Source: Glossina fuscipes
Lineage: Eukaryota > Arthropoda > Insecta > Diptera > Glossinidae
Assembly: GCF_014805625.2 (NCBI RefSeq)
Contig: NW_023998417.1
Span: 4,213,772-4,277,771 of the forward strand
Reading direction: 5' to 3'
DNA length: 64,000 nt
The translations under genes and the position numbers were made by a program. A model generated the notes under the pieces. It saw nothing but the letters and a program-made list of their open reading frames with translations. It was not told where the DNA came from and did no database searches. Positions 1-14,100 of this stretch are shown piece by piece. Position 1 is the stretch's first letter; each line of letters begins with the position of its first letter.

Positions 1-26
1 TATCTCTCTCTCTCTCTCCCTCTCTG

Positions 27-59
<33 letters not shown>

Positions 60-146
60 GTCTCTCTTTCTTTCTCTATCTCTCTCTCTCTCTCTCCCTC
101 TCTGTATCTATCTATCTGTCTCTCTTTCTCTCTCTATCTCTCTCTC
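1..146. repeat. Compound TCTC/TATC microsatellite
   Basis: Blocks of (TC)n, (TATC)n and (TTTC)n alternate, and the whole pattern appears twice, which suggests duplication inside the tract. It ends at about 146. The window edge cuts it, so its full length is unknown. Confidence 0.9.
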
Positions 147-266
147 ACGACATTTTTTTCCCAACATTATCGTTTTACGCCAACCCCATTGTGTTAGGAA
201 AGCCCCAAAAAGAAATGCATATTGCGTTTTCGGCTAGATTCTATTTGTTCTTTTCGTCAGCGTTCC

Positions 267-512
267 TTAATGACAATTCCGCATAATATCCTGCATTAAA
301 CTGATACCGCCCAATGGTTTTTCCATGGAAACGGCTCTTTTGTGTTCCATCTTAACAATTTTTGTGACCTGAGCCATGTCATTTTCGTTATCCATCACGA
401 TGTTTTTTCTTTCGAGAAACGTAATCAAGCCGTTCGCCAGCTTTTCGTTTCCTGCGGAGAACTTCGTTCTATTCAAAGTTTCAAAAAACTGTGGTGTGTA
501 CACGTCAGCCAC
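267..512 (-). CDS. Small uncharacterised protein, 81 aa
   Basis: An uninterrupted 81-codon frame runs from ATG (complement of 510-512) to TAA (complement of 267-269). Unlike most frames in this AT-rich region, its composition looks protein-like. It is soluble and charged, with no membrane segment, and moves from an acidic/amphipathic stretch (FLERKNIVMDNEND) to a basic one (KMEHKRAV) and a C-terminal SLMQDIMRNCH. It could be a complete small protein or the last exon of a longer gene, because an upstream splice acceptor cannot be excluded. I do not recognise the family. No neighbouring gene lies within several kilobases to the right, and the left side is cut by the window. Function is not assigned. 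Confidence 0.5.
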   Translation of the reverse strand: MADVYTPQFFETLNRTKFSAGNEKLANGLITFLERKNIVMDNENDMAQVTKIVKMEHKRAVSMEKPLGGISLMQDIMRNCH

Positions 513-3500
513 ATAACTTGTGCGTAAAGCCTAAAGTTAATACTTTCGCAAGGAAAATTCGTAAGTTAACACACGCTGTCTTTCTCTCAGGAAATATAAA
601 AAAAAATTTCATTCTATATCTGGTAAGAATATACAATAGAAAGGTTATTGCACAAGTTACATATTTCACATTATTGCGTATTATAGATAGACTGGCAAAG
701 CGATTTAGTCGAATTTCTGCATTTATGTCGACGACAGCATAGAAAAGAAATGCTTTAGACCAAATGCAAATACGTTGCATGAAAGCGTTAAGGTTATAAT
801 CGTGAATTCAATAGCCGAACTCACAAATCTATTAGTTATGATAATCGGAAGTAAACTAATTTTAACGTTCATAACTGTAATTTCAAAGTATAGTCAGACA
901 TTTATCATTGATGTGCAAACCACGTATGTATAGTATCTCAAGATGTATGATAATGTATGTCGCCATACGCAATAAAAATTAGAGAACCTTAGTCAACTTT
1001 TTGTAGCGCATATATAAAAAAAAAAGGTAAAAACAAAAAAAACAAATATGTGTAGGTTTGTTTTTCGTGTAAGCAGACATTTAAACGTTCAACTGCTGTT
1101 GCAGAGCAATTGATTTCGTAATCGAGCGAGAGTTTCTCATAAACAACCAGTCGCGAAGTTAGTCAACCAACCAACCAGTCAGCCAGTCAGCCAGCCAGCC
1201 AGCCAGCGCAAACAGCGCAACCCCGACTATATTAGACAGATATGGAGCAATTTTTTCCGTAATATTTTTTTTTTTTTTTTGCTATTTGGTAAAGTTGTAC
1301 TTTTGCTTTGCGTCAAGAGAACGCATATATATATATATACATATTAAATGTAAGCTCTAAAGCTATAAACTAAAATTTTGTAGAAACAAAAACAACGAAC
1401 ATGTTAAACATCACGTTTTTTATAAATACGTTTTCTTGCGTACAAGCGTTTGCTTGCGTATTTTTCGCATTAATTGTTCATTTTAATTTTCTTTTTTTTT
1501 TTTTCCTTGATTTTGTTTTAAGCCAACCTTTGCTGTTGCTTCCAAAAAAACACAAAAAAAAAAAATTTTTCTTTTTTTTTCATTTAATAAAACAGAAAAG
1601 TGCTGACACCCTATTTTTTTACCGATGACATTTCCCAAGCCGTTATCAACTCGATCAATATTAATAATGGATGTATTATTGTCATTGTTGATCTATTGCG
1701 TTACGTATCTCATCCCTCAAGTTCAATGTATGTCGAAAACTTTCTAATTTCTTCTATTTACGATCGTTTTGAGTTTATTTTGTCCATAAATTTTATGGAT
1801 TAATTTTTTTTAATTTTTATATATTTTTATTTATTTATTTTTTTTTTTAATATAGTCAATCACTTAGCGGGTATCTTCTATACGTGTAACAGGATGATGT
1901 TCACAAAGAAGTGAAGCGAAAGTAATAGAGAGAGCCAGCAGTGTACATAAATAAATGTTTGTGTTGAAGTTTGGTTTGCAATCACTATTCACTGATAACG
2001 ATAATTCAGGATTCCCCGTGGATCTTCCTAGCTGAACAGTGTCACAAGTTTTCTCACTTTCTCTTAAATAAATTTAAATGAATCCAAAATTATTCTCCAT
2101 CCAAACTAGATGAAGTACTCTAAGAGCTTTAGTTTTGCCATAAAATTCCCTAATGCTTTAGAATTCGCTAACCTGATCTTTATTATTTTGAATTTTTGGT
2201 ATCCAAAATTCGTTGTGAACCGTTTTCAGCTTTCTTATAGCTAATTTATTTACTTATATATTTATATCTATATATGTATATATATATATATATATATTTT
2301 TGGGTATTTTATTGCCACACACGTACAGATAGATAAACAATCATTTCGACACTCTTGTACATTCCTCCAATTTTCGTATCTGTTTTTTTTTTTTTTTTTT
2401 TTGGCTTTAGAGCAATTTGCGATCAGGTAATATGTGGGTAATGTATCACTTATGTTATAATAATATACTGCATTGCGAAAAGAGAAACTTTCTCCTCCTG
2501 CTGAATATTTAAGTTGGGTATTACGTCAAAGCGAAAAAGAAAAAAAAATTCAGAAAAATAAAGGAAAGCTATATATAGTCGCTCTGATACAAATCAGATA
2601 TACTTATCGGATAGAAGGTGCCCGCATGTTGTTATTGAATTTCTAAAATTGATTTTTAAATGCGTATAGAGAATGAATATGATGAATACTTGTCGACCGC
2701 TCAAAGCGAAGAAAATTTAAATTAAACAACAGTTGTTCCGAACAGCGCCACGTTTGAGGTTATGTTCACGAGTTTGCCTGCATCAAACCGAAAAGTCAAC
2801 AAAGCGTGGACGAAAGTTTCCATCTGATAATCCAACAAAAGAAAAAGAGTTAAGGAATGTCAATCAACTTGAGGTAGTTTATAGGGCAATCTGCTAACTG
2901 CCGATGAGATAAAGGTCTTTTACGAATTACCATAAACTCAACATTCAGATTATAGATAAGGGCTTCCGAGGTTGCCTTCGGTGGAAGTACAGCATACTAA
3001 GGAAGCACTCGAAGCAGTAATGGCCACTGTATTCTGGAATGGAAAAACGGATCATAGATATTAATATCTCGGCGATCCAATAGGCCTTTGAAACTTTAAA
3101 CAAGAAGAAGATAATAACCGCAGATTTATTATCAAAAAAAAGGCCAAGACAATAGTACCACACGATTTGTCGGCATTAACCTATATTAAGGTTCTGACTA
3201 TTAGTGGCGGTCGTGCTCACCGGCATGTCTGTCTGATGACTGAATGCATAACACGCACAAACCTTTAAACAAACTCATTTTAGTCATTTTAGATCATACG
3301 TCTGCTTGAGTGCTAGTCAAGAGAGTTAAGATCTAAGAAATTTAAATGGAAAGTTAAAAAGTTTTCCACAATCTATATAAAGTGAGATCTGGGACCACAG
3401 TTTATAATAGATCTCACAAGGTATAAAACGCCTGATAAAACCTCAAGAAAAAAAAGGAAAGGGAAACGAAATTTTTCTTGCATTTTCACCACTCATCCGT

Positions 3501-4483
3501 GATTTATTAAATATACTTGACTTGAGGCTGGACCTAATCAACCTATTGGGACAATCACTAAAAGCTGTTAAGCTAAAGCATAGCGATTAATAATGGATAT
3601 AATGATTACGCGGATACGCTCGTAAGATTGAGAACAAGGTCTGCAATATTAAAGTTTCCAAGTCTTTATTAGCCTTCGGGAAACTTTTGATACCTTCTTC
3701 ATCTTAAATAGTTCTGTGATAATTATTGCCAAAGCTTGAAGCTTTCTGTTACAAACTTAGCACCGCTGAGAGAAACAACGTTAGGGAGAGAGTCGACTTG
3801 AAAAGAAGAATGGATCTAGCCATGTCCATCCATATACCCATTATAATGACGATTGTGATATCAAAGATTTGGTTAGAAAAACCGATCGTAGGCAGAAGAG
3901 CGAATTCAGAATATCAATGTAATTAAGTATATACTTAATATGAATACTTTATATGGAAGCTCTCTGGTGTATATTAATTAATTAATATGGAACTTTTATA
4001 TTCCCGTTTATCGGTATAAATTAAGCAATCATTTATCGTTGGTATCGCCGCCTTTCTTCTTTAGCAGGCATAATCAATACCTTGTACGTCTTTAAAACTT
4101 ATAATGGGACGCCAAGCGTAGTCGTGCGCGCATAAAGAGGTTTCTGTCTTTTCAGAGACATCTTCTTGTCTTTCTATTGTCTGCATATTCCTCCTTGTTA
4201 TTCACGATTGTCATGAATTAAATGCTATTTTTCAATTGTTGTTGTTCGTATTTTCTAAAGTTTAACAATCGATTTGTTAATCACTTATAAATAATAATAA
4301 TAATAATAATAATTTAAATATAAATGTTTTGCTTTCCAATGCATTTATTTTGCCAACAAACCTATCGTGTGCCGTATGCCGTGTGGTGACGATGATGACA
4401 CTGCATATCATACTATTGCAACTTTGGCTGTTTATTTATTTAGTGTTTAATGTTGTGCTTGCAATACAAATTACTTAGTTATT

Positions 4484-4533
<50 letters not shown>

Positions 4534-4938
4534 CTTTAAATTCGCTATGGAGAAGATGACACAAGTTAAGTTAGTCATTCACTTTGTAGCATTTAATGAT
4601 TGCTTTCATGCACACACATACACATACACAAATTGATTTGATATTCGATTAAAAAAGAATTTACTTTTTATTAAAAGATCGTTTTTGAAGTTTATTACAA
4701 GATGTGGTAATTGACTTGAATAGCATTTAATAGTTAGATAATACTTTTTACTATCAAATTCCCTCTTGCGCCGTTCCAATCGATAGGAAATTAGTTCCTG
4801 AAGCATATAAATGCTGATTAATTCACTTTAGACGAGTGTGAAGAGTTTCACATACAGTCAAGTTCGATTACAACGGACGAGATCGAAGAAAGTAAAATGG
4901 TTTAAGTCTTAAAAAGAACTCTTTGGTTACTAGACCGG
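513..4938. other. Non-coding stretch with simple repeats
   Basis: No supportable gene. It holds a CCAA/CCAG tetramer run (about 1164-1207), several poly-T tracts (about 1265, 1490, 1840 and 2384), (TA)n tracts at about 2278-2297 and 4484-4518, and an ATA trinucleotide run near 4291. The open frames here are short and built largely on low-complexity sequence. Confidence 0.6.
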
Positions 4939-5208
4939 CTAAGGTACCGAAGGCCGTTTAATATTTAGCATTAGCATTGTTACTAATCCTTGTGGTTCAA
5001 GCATTTTTTTAAATCCAAGGAAACCGCTATCTCCCGCCTTAATATATTCTAATGCTAGGTTCCAAAGGAAAATTGCTGTTACATCTCTTAATGCGTTAGT
5101 AGAAAATGCCATCAGATGACCCAAAGGAATATCGGCTTTACATTTTGTAATAGCCTCTCCAGCTCTTGGCATTGCACTTTCTCAATAACCTGTTGTCAGA
5201 AAAAGAAA
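4939..5208 (-). pseudogene. Coding-like fragment, possibly a decayed exon
   Basis: On the minus strand a pyrimidine-rich stretch ending in CAG (complement of about 5195-5215) is followed by coding-looking sequence. One frame gives a 77-residue open frame (residues 12-30 include KADIPLGHLMAFSTNALRD). A second overlapping frame starts directly after the CAG (VIEKVQCQELERLLQNVK) and stops soon after. Together they would read as one exon with a single frameshift. I recognise no family. It may be a gene remnant, a transposon piece or chance, so it is listed at low confidence. Confidence 0.2.
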
Positions 5209-6493
5209 GGAAAAAAAGTTTGTCCGGCAAGAGAGCAGTCGCTCAATATGTTATGCTTATCGAGGTTGCTATGTTGATTTTATAAACTATATACAAATTT
5301 AACTTTATTTGCTACTTAATGGATATGGTGATGATGATATCATCCTTTCTTGCTTTGCTGTTAGCCTTTACTAACCTTAACGTGTAATGAGTCCCTGTAG
5401 TTTTTAAATTCTTTTATTTTCAATCAACATTAGTGACCAAGCAATTCAAAGTGTGCCATATATAGTTTATAGTTTTCAATTTCATCATTATCGTCATTGC
5501 TCATTATTATGTAATGCTCGCAAGCTTATTTTATAATTAAATAAAAATAAATATCAAAAGAAAAAAAAAAAAATAGTTAAGTTAATATGCTTTAGGAAAT
5601 AGTTTATTAGTTCTTCTATATAACATATTGTATTACGTGTTGGAATTAACGCTGGCCAGCAAATATATATATAAATGATGATTAAGAAAAAGGTTAACAT
5701 TAAGGGTGAGGGCAATGTTATAAATTGCAAACACTAATAAGCTATAATTAATTAATTTGCTTGCTAGACTATATAAAATATAATGTGATGCGTTTACCCG
5801 CGAAATGTCCGTTAAATTGTTCGCTTGTATCAAATTGCATCTAACCACAGCATTGTTTAATCTATAACTTGAAAGTTTGTATCGTAAAACAAAGTCAAGT
5901 AGCAGTAGTAGTAGTAGTAGTAATAGTAGGACGAGTATAGATTAAATTTAATTCTGTCTCGACTTTAAATTGAATAGGTCTAGTCACTCGTAGGCCATAT
6001 ATCAAATAATTAAAAGTTGATCGAAACCAATAAATAGTCCGTCAAACGTTACTTACAAACATTTCTTGCACAATTTCTTTGCTTAAAAAAATTTTTCTTC
6101 AAAAATTATGAAAACATATGATGATGACGAATATGAAAATTTATATTCATATACCTTATGATGGAAATGAGGAAAATATTTCATAAAGAATTTGAAAAAT
6201 ATTTTTTAAATTAATTGTTAATTTACAATAACGATTAAATCAAATAAGAGAGAGAGAGAGAGAGAGAAACTATAAGAAAAATAAACAACACGGGCGCATA
6301 CCACACCCAGTATATAACGGGGATATTAGTGTTACATGATGTAAATTAGCAAAAGCTTGACACTCGATCACCGTAAATAGATGTTAAATTTATTAATTAA
6401 TCGATACAAACGATACATTGATTTAAACACGACACCAACAAGGCAGGTCATTAGACATTTGTTTGAGTATGAAAAGAAAAAAAGAAATTTTTG
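5209..6493. other. Non-coding stretch
   Basis: No gene seen. It contains an AGT trinucleotide run (about 5900-5922) and a (GA)n run (about 6248-6267). The rest is AT-rich sequence with frequent stops in all frames. Confidence 0.55.
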
Positions 6494-6960
6494 TTAAAAA
6501 ATATTAAACCGATCGATTGACTCGGAATGACTTTTGTGAATAAGCTTGTCTGTCCGTCTGTCCATTTGGTATTCAACTAACAGGTCGTCATTTTTCATAT
6601 ATATATATATATATATATATATTGAGGAAATTTGGTGCACTGCGAGTGTAGGGTATATTAAGTTAAGCGCGAATGCATGCAACACCTAGAAGAACTTGAG
6701 ATGCATCCAACATTTTCGACCCAAAAGTACTTTCAGGCGCTGTTTAAGCTTTTCTGTCCGTCTGCTTGTCTTGCTTTCTATTCTTTATTGTAATGAAATC
6801 TGGCACACAGGTATATTCCAGCCCGATCGCTATTGAAAATGACTTGTGCCGAATCACTTTTTCGACTACTGCCGATATAATAACATATTTGTCGCCTGTC
6901 GTTATATACATAACTATAGAATAATGAACGAGAGTTAATGGTGTGCCACGGCTCACAGTA
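6494..6960 (-). repeat. Dispersed repeat (family R1), two partial copies
   Basis: Read on the minus strand, 6960-6740 contains GTCGAAAAAGTGATTCGG, then CATTTTCAATAGCGATCGGG, a CTGGAATATACCTGTGTGCC stretch, a CAGACGGACAG motif and AAAGCTTAAA. The same order of motifs recurs at 17555-17790, 18890-19130 and 44190-44475. A second shorter piece with the CCGTCTGTCC motif lies at about 6530-6590, beside a (TA)n run at 6597-6620. There is no coding capacity, so this is probably a non-autonomous transposon family common in fly genomes. Confidence 0.55.
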
Positions 6961-8654
6961 GTGTCTTCACTTTTTTAATGCGAATTAATCTTCATTTCAC
7001 AAATTTGCTACAAAATTCCTGTTAAATACGTGATGAGCTAAGAGTGAGTAGTGCATTCATTAAAGTTATGCATTCTGTAAATACGATTGCTTTTAATCTT
7101 TATTATATAATATCATCAAATCATTTACGATACACAAAGTGTATACATAGTCCTCTGCATGTTCATAGAGCATTTAATCGTATTTTGATTTATGTGCAAG
7201 CGATTGCATTAACTTTGTCAGATAATAGCGCAATACATTGAATTGCTTATCATAAACTCAATAAACTATGGTTTTTCTTGACCATCTGCCCTCATGTTAA
7301 ACTAATAATGACGTTTGCAAAAATTTTCTTAGTATAAGAAGATTTTTCTTCAATTCTTTCTTTTTAGTCTTAATATTAATTAAATTACTATCAATTTTTT
7401 TGTCTTTAGCTATCCGCTTAAAATTAAAATAAGAATCGAATTTTTATTTATATTACAAATAACATAACATCCGCTTACAATTAGTAGAAAAAAAATTTAA
7501 TTTTTATTTATATAACAGCTTCAATTCAATTATTATTTTACTATAGTATCACCTGCTCATACTTACGTAGTAAAGAATGTTTATCGCCTGACTTGTGCTT
7601 GTGTTAGCCGCATTAAATTAATATTATATAATGAAATGTTTATGGACGGAGCGCATTAACTATGCATATATTTTAAATGAAAAGGTGTTGTGAGTTAGAG
7701 CAAATGAAAAATGTGGATATCTTTTCGATATAACGATTATCGGAGGAGGATGAGGATGCATTAATCTTGTCATACATGTCGTGAGTTGAATGTTTGTTGG
7801 CTTATCTATGAATATTTCCATATTTCCTTCAGAAATCGTATATTGAAGTGAACAAAAAAAACCTGACCTGACCTGACCTGACCTGACCGCATTTGCAAAA
7901 GTGTGAAGGAACATTTTATTCAAAGTGTACAAAAATTCACAATCGAAATAAAGGAAATATTTAGCAAATTTTGTATATCCCCGTCCTAGACATAATTCGA
8001 AGTGTCAAAAAAAGACCAGCTCACAAGTAGGTATCAAAGCGAAAGAGAAAATTGCGTTCTTAGCCATAGTTAGATAAAATCGCAGCAGCAAAAATTATAT
8101 ACAAAAGATATTTGATTAAAGTCGACATGAAATCATTGTTAGTTAAATAAGTTAAAACTTTATAGTCGCTTACAGTTCACCTATATAAATTCATCATTGA
8201 GTATGACCTCGATTTGGAAAAATAGTGATCTGTATATCCTATACCCCATACCAAAAACATGCAGACATGCTTAATTAAGAAGTTTTGAGACCATCTTGTT
8301 GTTGTTGGGGATGTTGTAAATATCTCTTTCGTGTCCCTACTAGATCTAGTGGAGAGTGACGAGGATTAAAAAAAAAAAAGGGGGGAGGCAGGCAGTGGTA
8401 GCACAAAGTGAAGTTCAGAAGTTTTCAAAAACTCGTTTCACAGAATTTAGTTTGATGTCCTTCTCGTATATTAGAAACGTTCAGGAAAGAAGAAAGAATA
8501 CTTTGCCCTCTGTTCTGTTAGTGCGAAAATGAAAGGATTTAGTTCAAGTATCAAACAAAATTGTAAGAGATTTGAACATTTGGCTTTCAAGCATTTATAA
8601 TGCTATAACGGATTTACCTACGACGGCTCTTTGCTCAATTAAAATACCAACACC

Positions 8655-8687
<33 letters not shown>

Positions 8688-11560
8688 AATAAATAAATAA
8701 ATGAAATTAAATTCCACACAACTTTTCAATTCAATTGAATGAAATTAAGATAACAACACATATATGTATATATATATTTATATATATATATATATATGCT
8801 AAGTAAGTACAAATGATTCATCGCCAATCAATTTTTTATATTAAAAAAAAAAAAAAAAAAAAAAAGAGTCGAAATAATGAATGAAATGAATAAAATAAGC
8901 TTTGGCTTTTAATAAGAATTAAAATGTAAATAAACATAAATACGGTCGGGTCGGGCCTGTGCGCAATATAAAATAAATTATAATAATTAATAGATAAGAG
9001 AGTTGTATGCATACGAGAACGAAAAACGAGAAAATATTGTCAAGTTTAAGTAAATGTTTGTTTATGTTTATTTTATTTGCGCGTTTATGTTTGTATTTGT
9101 ATTTGTATTTGCATATTATGTATACGCATTTGTCTAAATAACAGAAATACCATTTTCCATGCATGTACATCTACTTATAGTTAATTAATGTCAGCCTCAC
9201 CTTATGCTTATTTAAAGATGATTAAACTAACATTGACCAAAATGATCAACGAGTCAATTAGTTAGTTAGAAAACATAAAAACTGTAAAATAACGACGTCA
9301 TATGCAATCTACACCCAAAAATAATAAATTTTAACATAATTTCAATTACAAAAACAACTTTATATTGCAACCAAATTTACATACGAATATAATCAACGAT
9401 AGGCGCTCGTTCGTTTATTTTAAGCATCAGCTACACTAAGTTCTTATTATAATGATTCGTTTTTTTTTTTTTTTTTTTTTTTTAAGCAAATTAGACTTAC
9501 GGATTTTTGTCAATCAAATTTTGTCAGTTTTTTATAAAGTGTAAGAAATTTGTTACAAAAACTATTGCAACTCAATAGACCGACCGAATTCGTGGGATTA
9601 GCTTAAAACGAAATATGATGAGTGGTTGGAAAAGTCAAAACGCATTTTAACACCAACTAAAACTGAGAGCGCTATTGCGATTTTTACTACACTGCCTATA
9701 GCTTGTTAATTTTATTTGCTTTCTGAGAAATAATGGTTAACCATTAACTTGGAAGAGTTTTGGAAGAGTTTTGACGAAAACAAGGGCACTTTGCCTTTCT
9801 GGCCTAAGTAAGACGCCGACCTTTCAGAAACAATTATTTGTTTAAGCAGCATATTTTTCACTCTTTCGTGATTGTCTCTCTTTACTTAGTTCTTCTTCTT
9901 GACTGTGATTTTTAGTATTTAAAGTCTTGGATAATCTCAATATGATTCTTTTTCTTAGCTGACCTGGTTATGACCTCACTCTGATCTCGAGACCACGAGA
10001 GTAAAAGTCGCTAAACAAGTACACTATACACTTACTCACCAAGTGTACATTGCATCCTTTGGTTTTCACGTGGAGTTTTCGTGCTTAGCTAAGTGACGCT
10101 GTACGCAAACTGGTAAAAATATCAATTGTGGACTTAATGTGTAGGCTATTATCTTAATGTCTTACTTCACTTCACTTTTGATCTCCGTGCAAACATCCCC
10201 CTCCGCCCCCCTTAACTTAACTTTATTATAATTGCTTGACTGTTTGTGTTGCCTTCAATTGTCTATCGACGCGGTCTAATTAGTCGGTAAAGAGGAAAGA
10301 GTGGATAGTTTTTGCAGCGTTTTGCAAACGGTAAGGTTCTCGAACGCAAGCGTTCCCCAGTGTAGAAACCAAACAATTTTGTATAACAAAGCATGAGCAT
10401 GAGTTAGGCTGAAGTTTGTAGGAGTTAACAAGAGACACTCTCGATCAGTGACTTTAAAACTATATGTGATGGATATGTATGGAGTGAAAGGGTGCAGGCA
10501 CATTGTTCATCTCGCTCATAGATCCCTACCAAAGCGGAGCAGAACTAAACGGTACTCGAAACAACACATCTACCTAATCGAACTCCGAAACTTTTACATC
10601 ATTAAAGATTTGTGTTATTAAATATCATAAGCATGCGTGTTAGCTTTGCCGACGCTCCAATACCTCTTTAGGTTGGATTTTAAGCCTTAACAAAGTTTAT
10701 TTTTGCTTTTAAATAGACATCTAATCAAAGACGTGGGATTGACTATGAGTGCTTGGTTGTGCAAGTACTTTACAAGCGCGCAACACATCTCTGAAACTGT
10801 ATATGCATATGGGAAATTCGCTAAATATGAAACACAATTTTTGCTAGTCGTCGTATGCGTAGATTATGCGGTTATTGCGTTGAGGTTTTTTTCTTTTTTT
10901 TTTTTTTTATGGGCAAGGTGCATTTTTTCTTATGGCTTACTGGCTGGCTGGCTGGCTGGCTGTGAAAAATGAAAAAAAGAAGAAAAGAAAAAAAAACTCA
11001 TGAAAACTACAGCTGTTTAAATTACTTTGTTCGCTTTAATCGCAACGGGAATAATAACGACAAACAGGAAACGCAGAAGACGAGATACACGACCATCATA
11101 AATCCGCGACACATGCGATATTTTAGCCACATTATTAAATATTATTGCATTTGTTTTTTTTTTTTTTTTTTCACAACAACACTTTTTACCTTAGGCATCC
11201 AAGCAATACATGTGCTTTAGAGATGCTGACATTCTTTAATCTCTATAATAAAATTTCCAGCCTTTAAATAAGTTTTTAACTTATATTTGTATATTTGTCT
11301 AAACGCATATATGTAACACACACACACAAACCTTATCTATCTATGCTAAACAATATTTGTTATTCGCCGTGCTTGAGAAGTGGGTTGGTCGCCTTTCTCC
11401 CCAGAAATGATTTTCAATTTCCTCAATGTTTTGCTTGTTTGCAGACACTTTATATATATATATATATATATATAAGTGTAAAATTGTATGTTTGCATTGA
11501 TTGTAAAGGCATTGGTTAAGAAGGGGGTTTTGTATATGTTTGTATTTCTTGTACTTATTT

Positions 11561-11598
<38 letters not shown>

Positions 11599-14008
11599 CA
11601 TAATATCAGTCCTTCTCTCAATTATTTATGAAGTATTTGAAATGACATTGCGTTGGCAATCGATATTTATAACCAGAAAGAGAGAGATACTGCCAAACAA
11701 ATATTTGCTTAATGCCAAAAATTGTTTGCTGAGGCATTTCTTTTGCCTCTTTTTTTTTTTTTTTTTTTTTTTCGTCACATCTGTGCATATTTTTACCTTT
11801 TTAAAAGCAATTTCTCTTTTTCACTTCTTCTTTACTTTCTAATTAAGTTTAACAGACATATGTTTAAAAAAGCTATACACTTTTAGTTTGTATCTTGTGC
11901 AATGACTATATAAAATTGTTTCGGAAATAATGCTTACTTCGAAAATATTAACCGAAATACCTAAGTTCAGTGTAAAGTGCACGTACTAATCGAAATAAGA
12001 AACGAAGTATAATCAAAAAATTATTATTAACAAGAGACAGGTTTGTTCGTTCATATAAAAGCATTCCAAGAAGTTCCTGGAATTGACAAATATTTCAAAG
12101 ACTTTTTCTACAGTCCGTTGGTTCTTGAAGATTTATCCTTATCAGCTGTGGTAAGTAAGGTGGATGCGCTAAGGGTTAGCGTGAAAAACAATGGAATATT
12201 TTTTTAGTGAGCAAGGATGCACGCCTTGGATGTCTCTACCTCTATGCGATAGTTTGACTTGGATTCAGGAAATTATATTTTTGATTAATCCGGTTCATAT
12301 TTCACGAAGGAGCCATTAAAAGTATCGCAAGACGTCTTCTTGTCCATTTCCTTTCTATGTAATCAGCTAATATGAAGGTCCGCATGATTTGAACAGATTT
12401 ATATTTGGAATTCTTTTGGACACAAGAAGATTAGTAGTATGGTTGAGGGAATATTTATCGATATTCTCGTTGGAAACTGGAAGACATGCCAGGAAGTATT
12501 AACAAGCCAAGTGCAAAAGTGGCTTAAGCGGCTTACAGTGTAACCCAGAGTAAAACCAAAATAAAAATGGTCTACGGCTTCTTAATCAATATGAAATTTC
12601 GGACAGACATGGTTTAATCAATTTAGAATTTCACGCTGATCAAGAATGTATATACGTTAAAGGGTCTCTGAAGTTTCGTTTTTTGTATTACATACATCAT
12701 GAAAAAAAAAAAAAAAAAAAAAAAAATGAGTATGTCCCTCCATCCTTCAGTGGTGGAGTCGTCAGCTTATGTTAGTGCCTTTTTAAAAAAAAAAGTTGAA
12801 AAAATTTTCGCCTAAATAAATCGATCGTTTTAAATATAAAAAGCGTGACTTTCGAGCGTTAAATACGTAATTTAAATACGTATTTAAAAATAAATATTTT
12901 TTTTTTTCTTTTTAAATCACATAATCATAAAAACGCATAAAACATCTGGCTGCAGCGCCATTGTACAAAAGAAAGCAATTAAAGCACAATTTGATCTAAA
13001 TATGGTTTTATTTTCATAATCCCTATGGAATTACCAAACTCTTGTGTTCAACTAAACGCTACAATTATAGTTTGTGGCGTTAAACGTGTAGAGTTTGGCC
13101 TGTTTCAGTCTCTCTGCATTTTTCTTGTTTACAAATTTGTTGTATGTGCGTTGTTTTTTTTTTGTTTTAATTGTAAATAAGTAATAAATGTTAATATTGA
13201 TAGTGTTTATGGCATAGTAGAGCAGCACAGCACGTATTGTATTACATTTTCAAAAATTATTCAAAAAAATTAAATCTTAAATCTAAACAAAATTATTGTA
13301 CGTGATATGAACTACTGTATGAAAGATATATATATGTTCCATAATCAAGTAAATAGGAAATATACATGTGTACACATATGTGAGAAGGAAAACAATTGAA
13401 ACGTGGCTAGTAGTAGGTGCAGATTAAATTGAGTATTGAAAAGCAAAAAAGAAAAAAAAAAAAAAAATTGTTCTTATTACAAACCATACAAAACGATGTC
13501 ATAATTACATAATTGCTCCCGTCACAAGAACTTTATATTCTTGCGCTTTGTAAGGGAGAGAGGCAGACCATATTCCAATGCAGCTTGACTTGACAGCTCC
13601 CAATATAATCAACTATATCTAAACAAATTGACTAAGAAATTTGATATAATAAATAAAAAGAAACAATATTACAGTGATGAGAAAGAAAAGCATAAGTAAG
13701 AAATCGATCAAGACTACAGAACTAGTTAGGTCGAAGGAGAACCACATAAGTAAACGTTTATCAGGGTTTGGGTGCGCATAGTAAAGATTACTCGTTTTTT
13801 CTGCCGAGTAATTGTCATCTACCGTCGATCGAGTTGTAAGAAAACCAGTAAACGATAAACATAAGAAGCCTTGTAAGCTATTATCTTATTTGATAGTCTC
13901 CACTATTGGACCATAAATGATTGTTCTTTCATTAGGAGTGATTCTGTATTTTGTTTAGGATACCTATGAGTTATTTCATTTAAATTTTTCCAGGTCCTAT
14001 GAAGTTGT
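6961..14008. other. Non-coding stretch rich in simple repeats
   Basis: No recognisable gene. Contents include a perfect (ACCTG)n run at 7861-7888, (AT)n runs at about 8657-8678, 8778-8798, 11453-11474 and 11570-11596, a CTGG tetramer run at about 10940-10962, and long A or T tracts at about 8844, 9461, 11151, 11750, 12702 and 13449. Sequence between 12040 and 12650 is less repetitive, but I see no open frame of note in it. Confidence 0.55.
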
Positions 14009-14100
14009 GAGTGGCCAGGTAGGCAGAAGATCTTGACTAACAACTCGATGGTAGTGGTTTCAAATCTCAGGTGAGGTAGCCTTAGCTACTTGCGCTGTAA
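14009..14100 (+). repeat. tRNA-derived SINE-like element, copy A
   Basis: A box-A-like TGGCCAGGTAG (about 14012-14022) is followed about 33 bases later by a box-B-like GGTTTCAAATCT (14056-14067), the spacing of a tRNA promoter. The segment GATCTTGACTAAC...ATGGTAGTGGTTTCAAATCTCA aligns with copy B at 22815-22900 (minus strand). No acceptor stem can be paired, so it is not a functional tRNA gene. Confidence 0.55.
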
